Positions 42,782 to 52,599 are shown, numbered from the stretch's first letter. The stretch is DNA of 64,000 nt from Xanthobacter sp. NM-25 (GCF_022138605.1 NZ_JACBFS010000001.1:930001-994000), one strand, 5' to 3'. A program made the numbers and translations. The notes: generated by a model not told the origin, from the letters alone.

Positions 42782-44461
42782 TCACATATTGGGATAGTTC
42801 GGGCCGCCACCGCCTTCGGGGGCGGTCCAGGTGATGTTCTGGTTGGGGTCCTTGATGTCGCAGGTCTTGCAGTGCACGCAGTTCTGCGCGTTGATCTGGA
42901 AACGGGGTGCATCGGCCCCCTCCTCCACCCACTCATAGACGCCGGCCGGGCAGTAGCGGTTCGAGGGGCCGGCAAAGATGTCGTGCTCGGATGCCTTCTG
43001 CAGCGCCATGTCCGCCACCTTGAGGTGCACCGGCTGGTCTTCCTCGTGGTTGGTGTTGGAGATGAACACCGACGACAGCTTGTCGAAGGTGAGCACGCCA
43101 TCCGGCTTGGGATAGACGATCTTCTTGCACTGGGCCGCCGGCTTCAGGGACGCATAATCCGGCTTGCCGTGCTTGAGGGTGCCGAACAGCGAGAAGCCCA
43201 GGGTGTTGGCCCACATGTCGAGGCCGCCCAACGGAATGCCGATGAAGGTGCCGAGCTTGGACCACAGCGGCTTCACGTTGCGGACCCTCTTCAGGTCGTC
43301 GCCCACCGGCGATGTGCGCCAGGCGTCCTCGTAGCTCGCCAGCTCATCCTGGCTGCGACCAGCGGCCAGCGCCTCGGCCAGATGATCGGCGGCGAGGATG
43401 CCCGAGAGCACCGCATTGTGGCTGCCCTTGATGCGCGGCACATTCACAAAGCCCGCCGCGCAACCCACCAGAACGCCACCGGGGAAGGACAGCTTCGGCA
43501 CGCTCTGCCAGCCGCCCTCGGTGATGGCGCGGGCGCCGTAGGAGATGCGCGTGGCGCCCTCGAACGTGTCCTTGAAGATGGGGTGGGTCTTGAAGCGCTG
43601 GAATTCGTCGAACGGCGAGAGCCAGGGGTTCTGGTAGTTCAGGTGGACCACGAAGCCCACCATCACCTGCTCATCTTCCATATGGTAGAGGAAGGCGCCG
43701 CCGCCGGTCTTGGAATCGAGCGGCCAGCCGAAGGCATGCTGCACCAGGCCGGGCTTGTGCTTTTCCGGCTTGACCTTCCACAGCTCCTTCAGACCGATGC
43801 CGAACTTCTGCGGCTCGCGGCCGGCATCCAGGCCGAACTTGGCGATGAGCTGCTTGGAGAGCTGGCCCCGGGCGCCCTCGGCAAACACCGTGTAGCGGCC
43901 GCGCAGCTCCATGCCGCGGGTGAATTCCGGCTTGGGCTCGCCATCCTTGCCGATGCCCATATCACCGGTGGCGATGCCCTTCACCGCGCCATTCTCGTCG
44001 TACAGCACCTCGTTGGCGGCGAAGCCGGGGTAGATCTCCACCCCCAGCTCCTCGGCCTTGCGGGCCAGGTAGCGCGCCACATTGCCCAGGGAGCCGATGA
44101 AGTTGCCGTGGTTGTTCATCAGCGGCGGCATGGCGAAATTGGGCAGCTTCACGCCGCCGGCCGGGCCGAGCAGATAAAAGTGGTCGTCATTGACCTCGGT
44201 CACCAGCGGACGGTCGTCCTCGGTGCGCCATTCGGGCAGCAGTTGGTCGAGCCCCACCGGATCCACCACCGCGCCGGACAGGATGTGCGCACCGACCTCG
44301 GACCCTTTTTCGACCACCACGACGGAAATGTCCGCGCCGCTCTCCGCTGCCTTCTGCTTCAAGCGGATGGCCGTGGCCAGGCCGGCGGGACCACCACCCA
44401 CCACCACCACGTCGTAATCCATGCCTTCGCGTTCAGGCAGCTCAGCCGCGCTCATCCCCAC
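42782..44461 (-). CDS. Electron-transfer flavoprotein-ubiquinone oxidoreductase
   Basis: A 559-residue membrane-associated enzyme carrying electrons from reduced ETF (fatty acid and amino acid dehydrogenases) to ubiquinone. The FAD fold DVVVVGGGPAGLATA is at the N terminus. The C-terminal ferredoxin-like domain has a [4Fe-4S] site: one Cys in YCPAGVYEW and three in QNCVHCKTCDIK. The length matches bacterial ETF-QO. Single gene; it ends at the bidirectional terminator. Met14 (MDYDVVVVG) is a possible alternative start. Confidence 0.96.
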   Translation of the reverse strand: MGMSAAELPEREGMDYDVVVVGGGPAGLATAIRLKQKAAESGADISVVVVEKGSEVGAHILSGAVVDPVGLDQLLPEWRTEDDRPLVTEVNDDHFYLLGPAGGVKLPNFAMPPLMNNHGNFIGSLGNVARYLARKAEELGVEIYPGFAANEVLYDENGAVKGIATGDMGIGKDGEPKPEFTRGMELRGRYTVFAEGARGQLSKQLIAKFGLDAGREPQKFGIGLKELWKVKPEKHKPGLVQHAFGWPLDSKTGGGAFLYHMEDEQVMVGFVVHLNYQNPWLSPFDEFQRFKTHPIFKDTFEGATRISYGARAITEGGWQSVPKLSFPGGVLVGCAAGFVNVPRIKGSHNAVLSGILAADHLAEALAAGRSQDELASYEDAWRTSPVGDDLKRVRNVKPLWSKLGTFIGIPLGGLDMWANTLGFSLFGTLKHGKPDYASLKPAAQCKKIVYPKPDGVLTFDKLSSVFISNTNHEEDQPVHLKVADMALQKASEHDIFAGPSNRYCPAGVYEWVEEGADAPRFQINAQNCVHCKTCDIKDPNQNITWTAPEGGGGPNYPNM

Positions 44462-44702
44462 AACTCCCGTTTACGTCATCGTGCTTTCGTTGGAGTTCTT
44501 CCACGGTTGAGCCGTTCTGACAATTCAGGAGATGGGCCACAGCTGCGACGACTTGACCAGGAATGGCGCTTTTCCCCATATCCATGGGTGCCGCGCCGCC
44601 CTTCTGCGGCTTCACCCGCACGGCTGATCGTGCCATAGGTTTGCACTGCAGAACGCGGCACGCTCCGGTGCCGACACCAAGCGCGAATCTTATATCAACA
44701 CC

Positions 44703-45602
44703 ATGACCGATCTGCCGCAGCTCGATTGGGCCGACATCCTCGCCTTCCACTGGGACGCAGGCGTCGACCTGGCCGTGGGCGAGGCGCCGGTGGATCGGTT
44801 TGCCGAAAGCGCCGCCGAAGCGGTGGCGCGGGGCAGCCGCGCGCCGCGGCAGGAGGATGAGCCCGCGGCCCCCCAGCGCCAGGGGCTCGCCCAACATCCG
44901 AGCCAACATCCGAGCCAAGAACCGGCGCGCGCGCGCCAGGCGCCCGCGAAGGCGGCGACCGGGAGCGCCTCCGGGCACCCGCTGGTGTCCCACACCCCCG
45001 ACGAGGCGGCGATGGCCGCCCGCGATGCCGCGCGCGGGGCCGCCAGCCTCGATGAGCTGCGGGCACTGCTGGAGCAGTTCGAGGGCTGTGCGCTCAAGCG
45101 CACCGCCAGCCGGCTGGTGTTCGCCGATGGCAATCCGCAGGCGCGGGTGATGCTGGTGGGCGAAGCTCCGGGGCGGGATGAGGACCAGCAGGGCGTGCCG
45201 TTCGTCGGTCGCGCCGGCCGGCTTCTCGATCTCATGCTCGGCGCCATCGGCCTCGACCGCTCGAGCGCCTATATCGCCAACATCATCCCCTGGCGCCCGC
45301 CCGGCAACCGTACGCCGACGCCGCAGGAAACGGCCATCTGCCTGCCCTTCATCACCCGCCAGATCGAGCTCGCCAATCCGGACATCCTGGTGTGCCTCGG
45401 CGGCCAGTCGGCCCAGGCGCTGCTGGCCACCACCGAGGGCATCACCAAGCTGAGGGGCCGCTTCATGCCCTATGAGACGGGCACGCGCACCATCCGCGCC
45501 ATCGCCACCTTCCATCCGGCGTATCTGCTGCGCACCCCCATCGGCAAGCGGCTGGCGTGGCGCGATCTTCTGGCCATCGAAGCCGCCCTGGCCGGCGGCT
45601 GA
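44703..45602 (+). CDS. Family 4 uracil-DNA glycosylase
   Basis: A 299-residue base-excision enzyme removing uracil from DNA. The catalytic-motif equivalent is GEAPG (153-157), and the C-terminal motif is HPAYLLR. A low-complexity Ala/Arg/Gln-rich N-terminal extension (about 35-110) is absent from most homologues and contains a 12-bp tandem repeat (near 44883). Of the four cluster cysteines of thermophilic family 4 enzymes, three are present (Cys129, 213, 231); Lys132 stands at the fourth place. The UdgX insertion KRRIH is absent, so ordinary family 4 is favoured. Confidence 0.9.
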   Translation: MTDLPQLDWADILAFHWDAGVDLAVGEAPVDRFAESAAEAVARGSRAPRQEDEPAAPQRQGLAQHPSQHPSQEPARARQAPAKAATGSASGHPLVSHTPDEAAMAARDAARGAASLDELRALLEQFEGCALKRTASRLVFADGNPQARVMLVGEAPGRDEDQQGVPFVGRAGRLLDLMLGAIGLDRSSAYIANIIPWRPPGNRTPTPQETAICLPFITRQIELANPDILVCLGGQSAQALLATTEGITKLRGRFMPYETGTRTIRAIATFHPAYLLRTPIGKRLAWRDLLAIEAALAGG

Positions 45603-45663
45603 CTTTCACGGGCTGACCTGTTCAGCCTGACCTGTCCGGCCTGGCTTGCCCCCCGCGGGTGGC

Positions 45664-46137
45664 TCAGGCGCCGCAGAGGGCGCCCAATGGCGCGCGCACC
45701 AGAGCGGAATTGCGGTAGCGCGGATCCTCGGTGACTTCCTCGCCAACCCAGGGCGGCAGCGTCACCGCATCCTCCGGATCGCCCAGCTCCACCTCGGCCA
45801 GCACCAGCCCGGCATTGTCGGCGCCGAACACGTCCACCGTCCACAGCCGGCCCGCATGGGGCACAGCATAGCGGATCTTCTCGATCAGCGGCCGGGCACA
45901 CAGGTCCCGCAGCATGGCCTCGGCATCGATGAGGGGGATGGGGTATTCATACTCGTCCCGCGAGATGCCGCGGGTGGTGCCCTTCACGGTGATGAAGGCG
46001 GTGGCATCGGCGATACGCACCCGCACGGTGGCACCCGAGCCCAGGCACAGATAGCCCTGGCGAATGACACAAGCCTGCGCACCGGCCCGCCAGGCATCGG
46101 ACGTCACGAGGAATTTGCGCTCGACTTCGACAGCCAT
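45664..46137 (-). CDS. CYTH domain protein, probable inorganic triphosphatase
   Basis: A 157-residue CYTH tunnel-fold protein. The N-terminal ExExK signature is Glu4, Glu6 and Lys8 (VEVERKFLV), and basic residues lining the tunnel include RQGYL and TVRVRI. Close relatives hydrolyse inorganic tripolyphosphate with Mg2+. The start at 46137 is fixed by this N-terminal motif; longer frames upstream lack coding character. Confidence 0.9.
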   Translation of the reverse strand: MAVEVERKFLVTSDAWRAGAQACVIRQGYLCLGSGATVRVRIADATAFITVKGTTRGISRDEYEYPIPLIDAEAMLRDLCARPLIEKIRYAVPHAGRLWTVDVFGADNAGLVLAEVELGDPEDAVTLPPWVGEEVTEDPRYRNSALVRAPLGALCGA

Positions 46138-46470
46138 GATCCAGCCGTAGCCATGAGAAAGGCGGCCGAAGTAAAGCGGCTGGGCGCGCATCCGTCCAGA
46201 CTCAGAAATGCCGCTTTCAGTGGCATTCCGCAGTAGAAAACGTTTTCGACCTAAAAAATCATCACACAATCAATGCCATGCATTTACGTATATCTCGCAT
46301 GCCGTCGCGAAAGCGTGGCAACAATGGCGCCATCGCGGGCACAATACAACCTATGCGCGCCAATAAGCGACAATGATCATTTTTCGAACCGGAAGACCTT
46401 CCGCACAATTGCCTGCCTGAAGGGCATGCGCGCGTGGCGGAACCGGCACTCCGCCAGTTCCGCCCGGCGG
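46138..46470. other. AT-rich spacer between pyk and the CYTH gene
   Basis: 333 bp with clearly lower GC than the surroundings, mainly 46200-46420 (for example GTTTTCGACCTAAAAAATC). It holds the promoter of the CYTH gene and perhaps the end of the pyk message. No open frame or terminator was identified. Confidence 0.5.
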
Positions 46471-47985
46471 TCAGCTGCGGGCCGCGCGGCGGGCCGGGCG
46501 CGGGGTGTGCACATCCACATCGTAGCGCGAGGGCGGATCGTCGGCACCGATGATGGTGATGCGCATGATGTTGGTGGTGCCGGGCTGCGCGAACGGCACG
46601 CCGGCGCAGATGGCCAGCCGGTCGCCCGGCCGCCCCAGTCCCTGCACCACGGTGGTGCGCACCGCGGTGTCCACCATGTCGCCGAAGGAGTGGATGTCCT
46701 CCTTCATGTGCACCGCATGCACGCCATAGGAGAGCGCCAGGCGCCGCGCGGTTTCGAGCTGGGGGGTGAGGCCGAGAATGGCGATCTCCGGCCGTTCGCG
46801 GGCGGCCCGCAGGGCGGTGGTGCCCGAAAGGGTGAAGGCCACCAGCGCCGCCGCATCCACCGCCACCGCCGCCTGGTAGCTGGCCTTGATCACGGCATCG
46901 CCGATGGTCTCGCCCCAGTCCGCCGCCGAAGCGCCCAGAACCTTGCGATAGCCGGGGTCACGCTCCACGTGGCGGATGATGTCGTCCATCACGCTCACCG
47001 CCTCCACCGGATACTGGCCGGCGGCGGTTTCCGCCGAGAGCATCACGCAATCGGTGCCCTCATAGACGGCGGTGGCCACGTCCGACACCTCGGCGCGGGT
47101 GGGCACCGGCGCCTGGATCATGGATTCCAGCATCTGGGTGGCGACGATGACCGGCCGCCCATATTTACGCGCCTCGGCGATCATGCGCCGCTGCAGCGCC
47201 GGCACCTCCGCCAGGGAGATCTCCACGCCGAGGTCGCCGCGCGCCACCATGATGGCGTCGGCCAGTTCCACCAGCTCGGTGAGATGCTCCACCGCAGAGG
47301 GCTTCTCGATCTTCAGCATCACCGCGGCGCGGCCCTGGATCAGCTCGCGCGCCTCGTGAATGTCCGCCGGCCGCTGGACGAACGACAGGGCGATCCATTC
47401 CACCCCGGCGGCGCAGGCGAACTCGAGATCGGACCGATCCTTCTCGGTCAAAGGCGACATGGGCAGCACCACGTCGGGAATGTTGAAGCCCTTGTTGTTG
47501 GACAGGCGCGTGCCCGCCACCACCTGAGCCTCCAGATGCCCGGCGCTCTTGCCCACCACCTTCAGCCGCACCTTGCCGTCGTCGCACAGCACCGTGGCGC
47601 CGAGGGGCAGGGCTTCCAGAATGTCGGGGTGGGGAATGGGTACTCTCTTGCCTTCCCCCAGACGCTCGGTCTCGGCATCGAAGCTGAGCACGTCCCCGGG
47701 GGCGATGGTGATGGCGCCATCCTTGAAGCGGCCGATGCGCAGCTTGGGGCCCTGCACGTCGGCGATCACCCCGATGGGGCGATTGACCGTCTTCTCCAAC
47801 CGCCGGATGCGGTCGAGCACGCCCCCGTGGTCAGCCTGGGTGCCGTGGCTGAAATTGAGCCGGAACACATCCACGCCGGCGCGGAACAGGGCCTCCAGCT
47901 TCTCCTCGCTGTTGGAGGCCGGGCCGACCGTGGCCACGATCTTGGTGGCCCGCTCGCGGCGGGTGAGAGGGCGCTTGTGGGGCAT
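46471..47985 (-). CDS. pyk: Pyruvate kinase
   Basis: A 504-residue glycolytic enzyme converting phosphoenolpyruvate and ADP to pyruvate and ATP. N-terminal KIVATVGPAS and RLNFSHG, the active-site lysine region AVMLKIEKPSAVEHL, MVARGDLGVEI and the K+/Mg2+ site residues are all present. The C-terminal allosteric domain is complete. Single gene; the first ten residues are basic and variable. Confidence 0.97.
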   Translation of the reverse strand: MPHKRPLTRRERATKIVATVGPASNSEEKLEALFRAGVDVFRLNFSHGTQADHGGVLDRIRRLEKTVNRPIGVIADVQGPKLRIGRFKDGAITIAPGDVLSFDAETERLGEGKRVPIPHPDILEALPLGATVLCDDGKVRLKVVGKSAGHLEAQVVAGTRLSNNKGFNIPDVVLPMSPLTEKDRSDLEFACAAGVEWIALSFVQRPADIHEARELIQGRAAVMLKIEKPSAVEHLTELVELADAIMVARGDLGVEISLAEVPALQRRMIAEARKYGRPVIVATQMLESMIQAPVPTRAEVSDVATAVYEGTDCVMLSAETAAGQYPVEAVSVMDDIIRHVERDPGYRKVLGASAADWGETIGDAVIKASYQAAVAVDAAALVAFTLSGTTALRAARERPEIAILGLTPQLETARRLALSYGVHAVHMKEDIHSFGDMVDTAVRTTVVQGLGRPGDRLAICAGVPFAQPGTTNIMRITIIGADDPPSRYDVDVHTPRPARRAARS

Positions 47986-48126
47986 GGCTGGGCTTCCTCC
48001 GGCGCCGCGACGTCGCGCGCGGCTTGCTCTCGCTTAACGGCATCATGCCCTTAGAGCGTCTCCGCATAAAGTCGCACAAGGGTCAGGAAGACTGTCGCAC
48101 CAAGGCTTTGCGCAGCCCACCCCGCA

Positions 48127-48906
48127 TCACGGCCGGTAGGGGTCGAACCAAGCGAGGCCCGCTCCGGTGGTGGTGCGCGGCAGATATTCGCAGCCGATCC
48201 AGCCGGTGTAGCCAGCCGCATCGATGGCGGCGAGCAGGAAGGGAAAATGGATCTCCCCGGTGCCGGGCTCCCCCCGCCCGGGATTGTCGGCGATCTGGAT
48301 ATGGCCGATGCGCAGCATCTCCCGCTGCAGGGTGCGCGTCAGGTCCCCTTCCATCACCTGCATATGATAGACGTCATACTGCAACCGCACATTGTCGGCA
48401 CCCACCTGGTCCAGCAGTTCCAACGTCTGGCGCGAGCCATGGAGGTGGAAGCCCGGCACATCGCGGGTGTTGAGGGGCTCCACGGTCAGCGTGCGGCCCA
48501 CGGCGGCGAGGGCGGCGGCGGCGAAGCGCAGGTTCTCCACCAGGGTCTCGCGGACCCGTTCGGCCGGCACCCCCGGCGGCGTCAGTCCGGCAAGGCAGTT
48601 GAGCGTCGGTACGTCGAGCGCCTGCGCATAGGTCAGGGCAAGCCCCACCCCATCCCGAAACTCCGCCTCGCGGCCGGGAATGCAGGCGATGCCTCGCTCG
48701 CCCGCCGCCCAATCCCCCGCCGGCAGATTGTGCAGGACCTGCACCAGGCCATGGTCAGCCAGCCGCTCGGCCAGCTCGGACGCGCTGAAGGCGTAGGGAA
48801 ACTGGCATTCCACCGCCTGAAAGCCGGCCGCGGACGCCTGCGCGATGCGCTCGGGAAACCCCAGCTCCGGCCACAGCAGGCTGATATTGGCGGCAAATCT
48901 CGGCAT
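48127..48906 (-). CDS. hyi: Hydroxypyruvate isomerase
   Basis: A 259-residue TIM-barrel enzyme of the AP-endonuclease-2-like sugar isomerase family. FAANISLLWPELGFPERI at the N terminus, VEPLNTRDVPGF (metal-ligand Glu) and YDVYHMQVMEGD, then HIQIADNPGRGEPGTGEI match Hyi/OtnI. It interconverts hydroxypyruvate and tartronate semialdehyde in glyoxylate metabolism, or the 2-oxo-tetronate analogue (OtnI). The usual partner genes (gcl, glxR) are not in the window. Confidence 0.9.
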   Translation of the reverse strand: MPRFAANISLLWPELGFPERIAQASAAGFQAVECQFPYAFSASELAERLADHGLVQVLHNLPAGDWAAGERGIACIPGREAEFRDGVGLALTYAQALDVPTLNCLAGLTPPGVPAERVRETLVENLRFAAAALAAVGRTLTVEPLNTRDVPGFHLHGSRQTLELLDQVGADNVRLQYDVYHMQVMEGDLTRTLQREMLRIGHIQIADNPGRGEPGTGEIHFPFLLAAIDAAGYTGWIGCEYLPRTTTGAGLAWFDPYRP

Positions 48907-48986
48907 CTAAACTACAACCTTTGCGAGAGCTGCTCCCCGAGGTATCCTGAGGCCCCGCATGGGGCTTTCGGGATCGGGAGGCTGAA

Positions 48987-49376
48987 ATGGCAGGGTATCG
49001 CAAAGCCTGGCGGCTTCAATCACGCGCCGGATGCCGCAGCGCCCTCCCCTGGCGCCCTGCCCGCTCACGGCCCACCGTCCGCGCGGCCGCGTGCGCAACC
49101 TCCTTCGCCCCGGCACTGGCCCTCGTCCTCTGCGCCGGCCTCGCCGCGCCCGGCATGGCGCGGGCGCAGCAGACGTCTCTCAGCCAGTTGTCGTGCCGGG
49201 CGCTCTGGGTTCAGCGCAACGCGGCCTATGCCGAACAGGGCTATTGCTTCAAGACCGCGGATGCCCTCGCCACGTTCGGCCCCCGCTGCTATCCGCCCTA
49301 TGGCCAGCTCACGCCCGAGCAGCAGCGCTATGTGGATCAGGTGAAGTATTGGGAGAGCCGGAAGGGCTGCCGCTGA
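48987..49376 (+). CDS. YARHG domain protein, exported
   Basis: A 129-residue protein. An Arg-rich N terminus precedes a hydrophobic signal segment (about 38-60, ending ARAQ). The mature part carries the YARHG pattern: SCRALWVQRNAAYAEQGYCF, then a C-terminal WESRKGC. The domain is thought to bind or modify the cell wall and is found in secreted proteins; its role is not established. GGGAGG just before the ATG supports this start despite the long n-region. Confidence 0.85.
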   Translation: MAGYRKAWRLQSRAGCRSALPWRPARSRPTVRAAACATSFAPALALVLCAGLAAPGMARAQQTSLSQLSCRALWVQRNAAYAEQGYCFKTADALATFGPRCYPPYGQLTPEQQRYVDQVKYWESRKGCR

Positions 49377-49743
49377 GGTCATCGTCGGCGACGGGCCGCG
49401 GCCCGCTGCGCCCGGCACAGTTCATTCCACCAATGCGCGGAGTTGTCTCAGCGGCCTCATGTCCCGGCCACCTCGGGCACATCGGGGTTGCCGCGGGTCG
49501 GTAAGGGATTAACGTGGCGCCGGTCACGGGCCGGCCCCCTCACGTCTGCACGCCGGTCCGGCACGACCAGATTGCGCCGTCGCGAATGTGGGCCGATGCG
49601 CGGCTGTAGGCCGCACGTTCCCATTGCGACATCGCAATGTGGCACGGGAATGGCCCGTGCATGAGAAGCAGGAGACCTGTGCGCCCGGCCGTACGCCCTG
49701 CGTGCCGGCGCGCGATGCCGATGAGGTGTCGAAGGAGACCCCA
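49377..49743. other. Promoter region of the cyd operon
   Basis: 367 bp without a gene. It contains an FNR/FixK-like box at 49624-49637, about 110 bp before cydA. No clear sigma-70 elements were recognised. Confidence 0.5.
49624..49637. promoter_or_regulatory. FNR/FixK-type box upstream of cydA
   Basis: TTGCGACATCGCAA fits the relaxed TTG(A/C)-N6-(T/G)CAA consensus of FixK2-like regulators and extends outwards by CA/TG. It is not the strict TTGAT form. It fits low-oxygen induction of the oxidase, possibly by the regulator encoded at the end of the operon. Confidence 0.6.
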
Positions 49744-51321
49744 ATGATCGACCCGCTGTTTGTCGAACTTTCGCGATGGCAGTTCGCTGCCGTCGCCATG
49801 TACCATTTCATTTTCGTGCCGCTCACCCTCGGTCTGATCTGGATCCTCTTCATCATGGAAGCGGTCTATGTGATGACGGGCCGCGAGATTTACCGCGACA
49901 TGTCGCGGTTCTGGACCAAGCTGTTTGCCATCAATTTCGCGCTGGGCGTCACCACGGGTCTCACCATGGAGTTCCAGTTCGGCACGAACTGGTCCTATTA
50001 CTCGCACTATGTGGGCGACGTGTTCGGCGCCCCGCTGGCCATCGAAGGGCTGATGGCCTTCTTCCTCGAATCCACCTTCGTCGGCCTCTTGCTGCTGGGT
50101 CGCGACCGCATGAGCAAGCAGGCGTACCTCGCTGTGGTGTTCCTCACCGCGGTGGGCACGAACCTTTCGGCGCTGTGGATCCTGGTCGCCAATGCCTGGA
50201 TGCAGAATCCGGTGGGTGCCGAATTCTCCGCCGAGACCATGCGCATGGAGATGGTCGACTTCGCCGCCGTGGTGTTCAACCCGGTGGCGCAGGTGAAGTT
50301 CATCCACACGGTGGCGGCCGGCTATGTCACAGCCTCCATGTTCGTGATCGGCATTTCTGCCTGGTACATCCTGAAGGGGCGCGACCTCGCCTTCGCCAAG
50401 CGTTCGTTCGCGGTGGCGGCCGGCTTCGGCGTCGCCGCGGCGCTGGCGGTGATCGTGCTGGGTGACGAGAGCGGCTACGAGCTCGGCGACGTGCAGCGGG
50501 TGAAGCTCGCGGCCATCGAGGCCGAGTGGAAGACCGAACCGGCGCCCGCCGCCTTCACCGTGATCGGCATTCCCGACCAGAAGGACATGGAGACCGAATA
50601 CGCCATCAAGATCCCCGGCGTCATGGGCCTGATCGCCACCCGCTCCCTCGACAAGCAGGTGACCGGCCTTGATGACCTCATCAAGCAGCACGAGACCCGC
50701 ATCCGCTCGGGCATGATCGCCTATGGCGCCCTGGAAGCCCTGCGCAGCGGCGACAAGTCCGAAGCGACCCGCGCGACCTTCGAGCAGCACAAGCGCGACC
50801 TCGGCTATGGGCTGCTGCTGAAGCGCTATGTGGAGAACCCCGCCAGCGCCACCGATGCGCAGGTGCTGGAAGCCGCCAAGAGCTCCATTCCCGACGTGTT
50901 CTACGTGTTCTGGGGCTTCCGCATCATGGTCGGCCTCGGCTTCCTGCTGCTGGGCTACTTCCTGGCCTCGTTCTACTTCCTGGCCAAGGGCACGCTGGAG
51001 AACAAGCGCTGGCTGCTGCGCCTGCTGGTCTATTCCATCCCGCTGCCGTGGATCGCCGCGGAGATGGGGTGGTTCGTGGCCGAGTTCGGCCGCCAGCCCT
51101 GGGCCATCGGCGAGGTGCTGCCCACCTTCCTGGCCACGTCGGCCCTCACCGTGTCCGACCTCATCTTCTCCATCGCCGGCTATCTGATCTTCTACTCGGT
51201 GCTGCTGGTGATCGAGATTTTCCTGATGTTCCGCTTCGCCCGGCAGGGACCCAGCTCGCTGCACACCGGCCGCTACTACCACGAGCAGAAGGCGGCTCTT
51301 TCCGCCCAGCCCGCCGAATGA
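49744..51321 (+). CDS. cydA: Cytochrome bd ubiquinol oxidase subunit I
   Basis: A 525-residue membrane protein carrying hemes b558, b595 and d. The axial His21 is in MYHFIFVPLTLGL, and the long Q-loop (about 255-390, with IPGVMGLIATRS and HKRDLGYGLLLKRY) is of the E. coli bd-I type, not the short loop of cyanide-insensitive oxidases. It oxidises ubiquinol and reduces O2 with high affinity. AAGGAG five bases upstream fixes the start. First of cydA-B-X-D-C and a crp/fnr gene. Confidence 0.97.
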   Translation: MIDPLFVELSRWQFAAVAMYHFIFVPLTLGLIWILFIMEAVYVMTGREIYRDMSRFWTKLFAINFALGVTTGLTMEFQFGTNWSYYSHYVGDVFGAPLAIEGLMAFFLESTFVGLLLLGRDRMSKQAYLAVVFLTAVGTNLSALWILVANAWMQNPVGAEFSAETMRMEMVDFAAVVFNPVAQVKFIHTVAAGYVTASMFVIGISAWYILKGRDLAFAKRSFAVAAGFGVAAALAVIVLGDESGYELGDVQRVKLAAIEAEWKTEPAPAAFTVIGIPDQKDMETEYAIKIPGVMGLIATRSLDKQVTGLDDLIKQHETRIRSGMIAYGALEALRSGDKSEATRATFEQHKRDLGYGLLLKRYVENPASATDAQVLEAAKSSIPDVFYVFWGFRIMVGLGFLLLGYFLASFYFLAKGTLENKRWLLRLLVYSIPLPWIAAEMGWFVAEFGRQPWAIGEVLPTFLATSALTVSDLIFSIAGYLIFYSVLLVIEIFLMFRFARQGPSSLHTGRYYHEQKAALSAQPAE

Positions 51322-51348
51322 ACCGGAACCCCTGAAAGGAACCGAGCC

Positions 51349-52500
51349 ATGCTCGATTACGAAACCCTTCGCCTGATCTGGTGGGTCCTGGTCGGCACCC
51401 TCCTGATCGGCTTCGCCATCGCCGATGGCATGGATATGGGCGTGGGCACGCTCTTGCCCTTCCTTGGCAAGAATGACGCCGAGCGGCGGGTGATCATCAA
51501 CACCGTCGGCCCGCACTGGGACGGCAACCAGGTGTGGCTGATCACCGCCGGCGGCGCCATCTTCGCCGCCTGGCCGGCGGTGTATGCCGCCGCCTTCTCC
51601 GGCTTCTATCTCGCCATGCTGGTGGTGCTCATGGCGCTGTTCCTGCGGCCGGTGGGCTTCGACTACCGCAGCAAGATCGCCGATCCGCGCTGGCGCAATG
51701 CCTGGGACTGGGGCCTGTGCGTGGGCGGCCTGGTGCCGGCCCTCATCTTCGGCGTGGCCATGGGCAATGTGCTGCAAGGGGTGCCATTTTACCTCGACAG
51801 CTTCCTGAAGCCCCATTACGGCGCTACCTTCATCTGGGCCCTGCTCGGCCTTCTGAACCCGTTCGCGCTCCTGGCCGGCATCATCTCCGTCGGCATGCTC
51901 ACCATGCACGGGGCGGTGTGGCTGCAGCTGCGCACGGAAGGGGAGATCCAGGCCCGCGCCCGCGGCGTGCTCGGCTGGCTGCCGCTGGTGGTCACCGCTT
52001 TGTTCGCCCTCGCCGGCGTGTGGGTGGCGTTCGGCATCGATGGCTATCGCATCGTCTCCCAGCCGCCGCTCACCGGCCTGCCCAACCCGCTGGCCAAGGA
52101 AGTGGTGCGCGAGCCGGGCGCCTGGCTCACCGTCTACCGCACCCTGCCCATCGCCATGGTGGTGCCGGCCCTCGGCCTCATCGGGCCGCTGCTGGTGGCG
52201 CTGCTGGCCCGGGCCGGCCGGCCGGGCTTCGCCTTCGTGGCGAGCGGCCTCGCCCTGGCGGGCATCATCGGCACCGCGGGCGTGTCCATGTTCCCGTTCG
52301 TGATGCCCTCCACCATGAGCCTCAACTCGTCGCTGACCCTGTGGGACGCCGCCTCCTCGGCGCTCACCCTCAAGGTGATGCTGGGCGCCGTGGTGATCTT
52401 CCTGCCCCTCGTCCTGCTCTACACCCTGTGGTGCTACCGCACCATGTGGGGCAAGGTGACGGTGGCCGACATCGAAGAGCGCAAGCACCAGGCCTATTGA
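51349..52500 (+). CDS. cydB: Cytochrome bd ubiquinol oxidase subunit II
   Basis: A 383-residue subunit with about eight to nine membrane helices. The N terminus LRLIWWVLVGTLLIGFAIADG with GMDMGVGTLLPFLG is diagnostic, and PHWDGNQVWLITAGGAIFAAWP is the most conserved segment of the family. It stabilises the heme centres and forms part of the O2 channel. GAAAGGAACC precedes the ATG, 27 bp after cydA. Confidence 0.97.
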   Translation: MLDYETLRLIWWVLVGTLLIGFAIADGMDMGVGTLLPFLGKNDAERRVIINTVGPHWDGNQVWLITAGGAIFAAWPAVYAAAFSGFYLAMLVVLMALFLRPVGFDYRSKIADPRWRNAWDWGLCVGGLVPALIFGVAMGNVLQGVPFYLDSFLKPHYGATFIWALLGLLNPFALLAGIISVGMLTMHGAVWLQLRTEGEIQARARGVLGWLPLVVTALFALAGVWVAFGIDGYRIVSQPPLTGLPNPLAKEVVREPGAWLTVYRTLPIAMVVPALGLIGPLLVALLARAGRPGFAFVASGLALAGIIGTAGVSMFPFVMPSTMSLNSSLTLWDAASSALTLKVMLGAVVIFLPLVLLYTLWCYRTMWGKVTVADIEERKHQAY

Positions 52501-52599
52501 GGCCCGCGATCAGCACACGCCCCGGCCCGATGGGCGCGGGGCGTGCGAATTCCCATCAACCGCGATCGGTCTTTTGATCGCAGTGAAGGAGAGGCGGAC

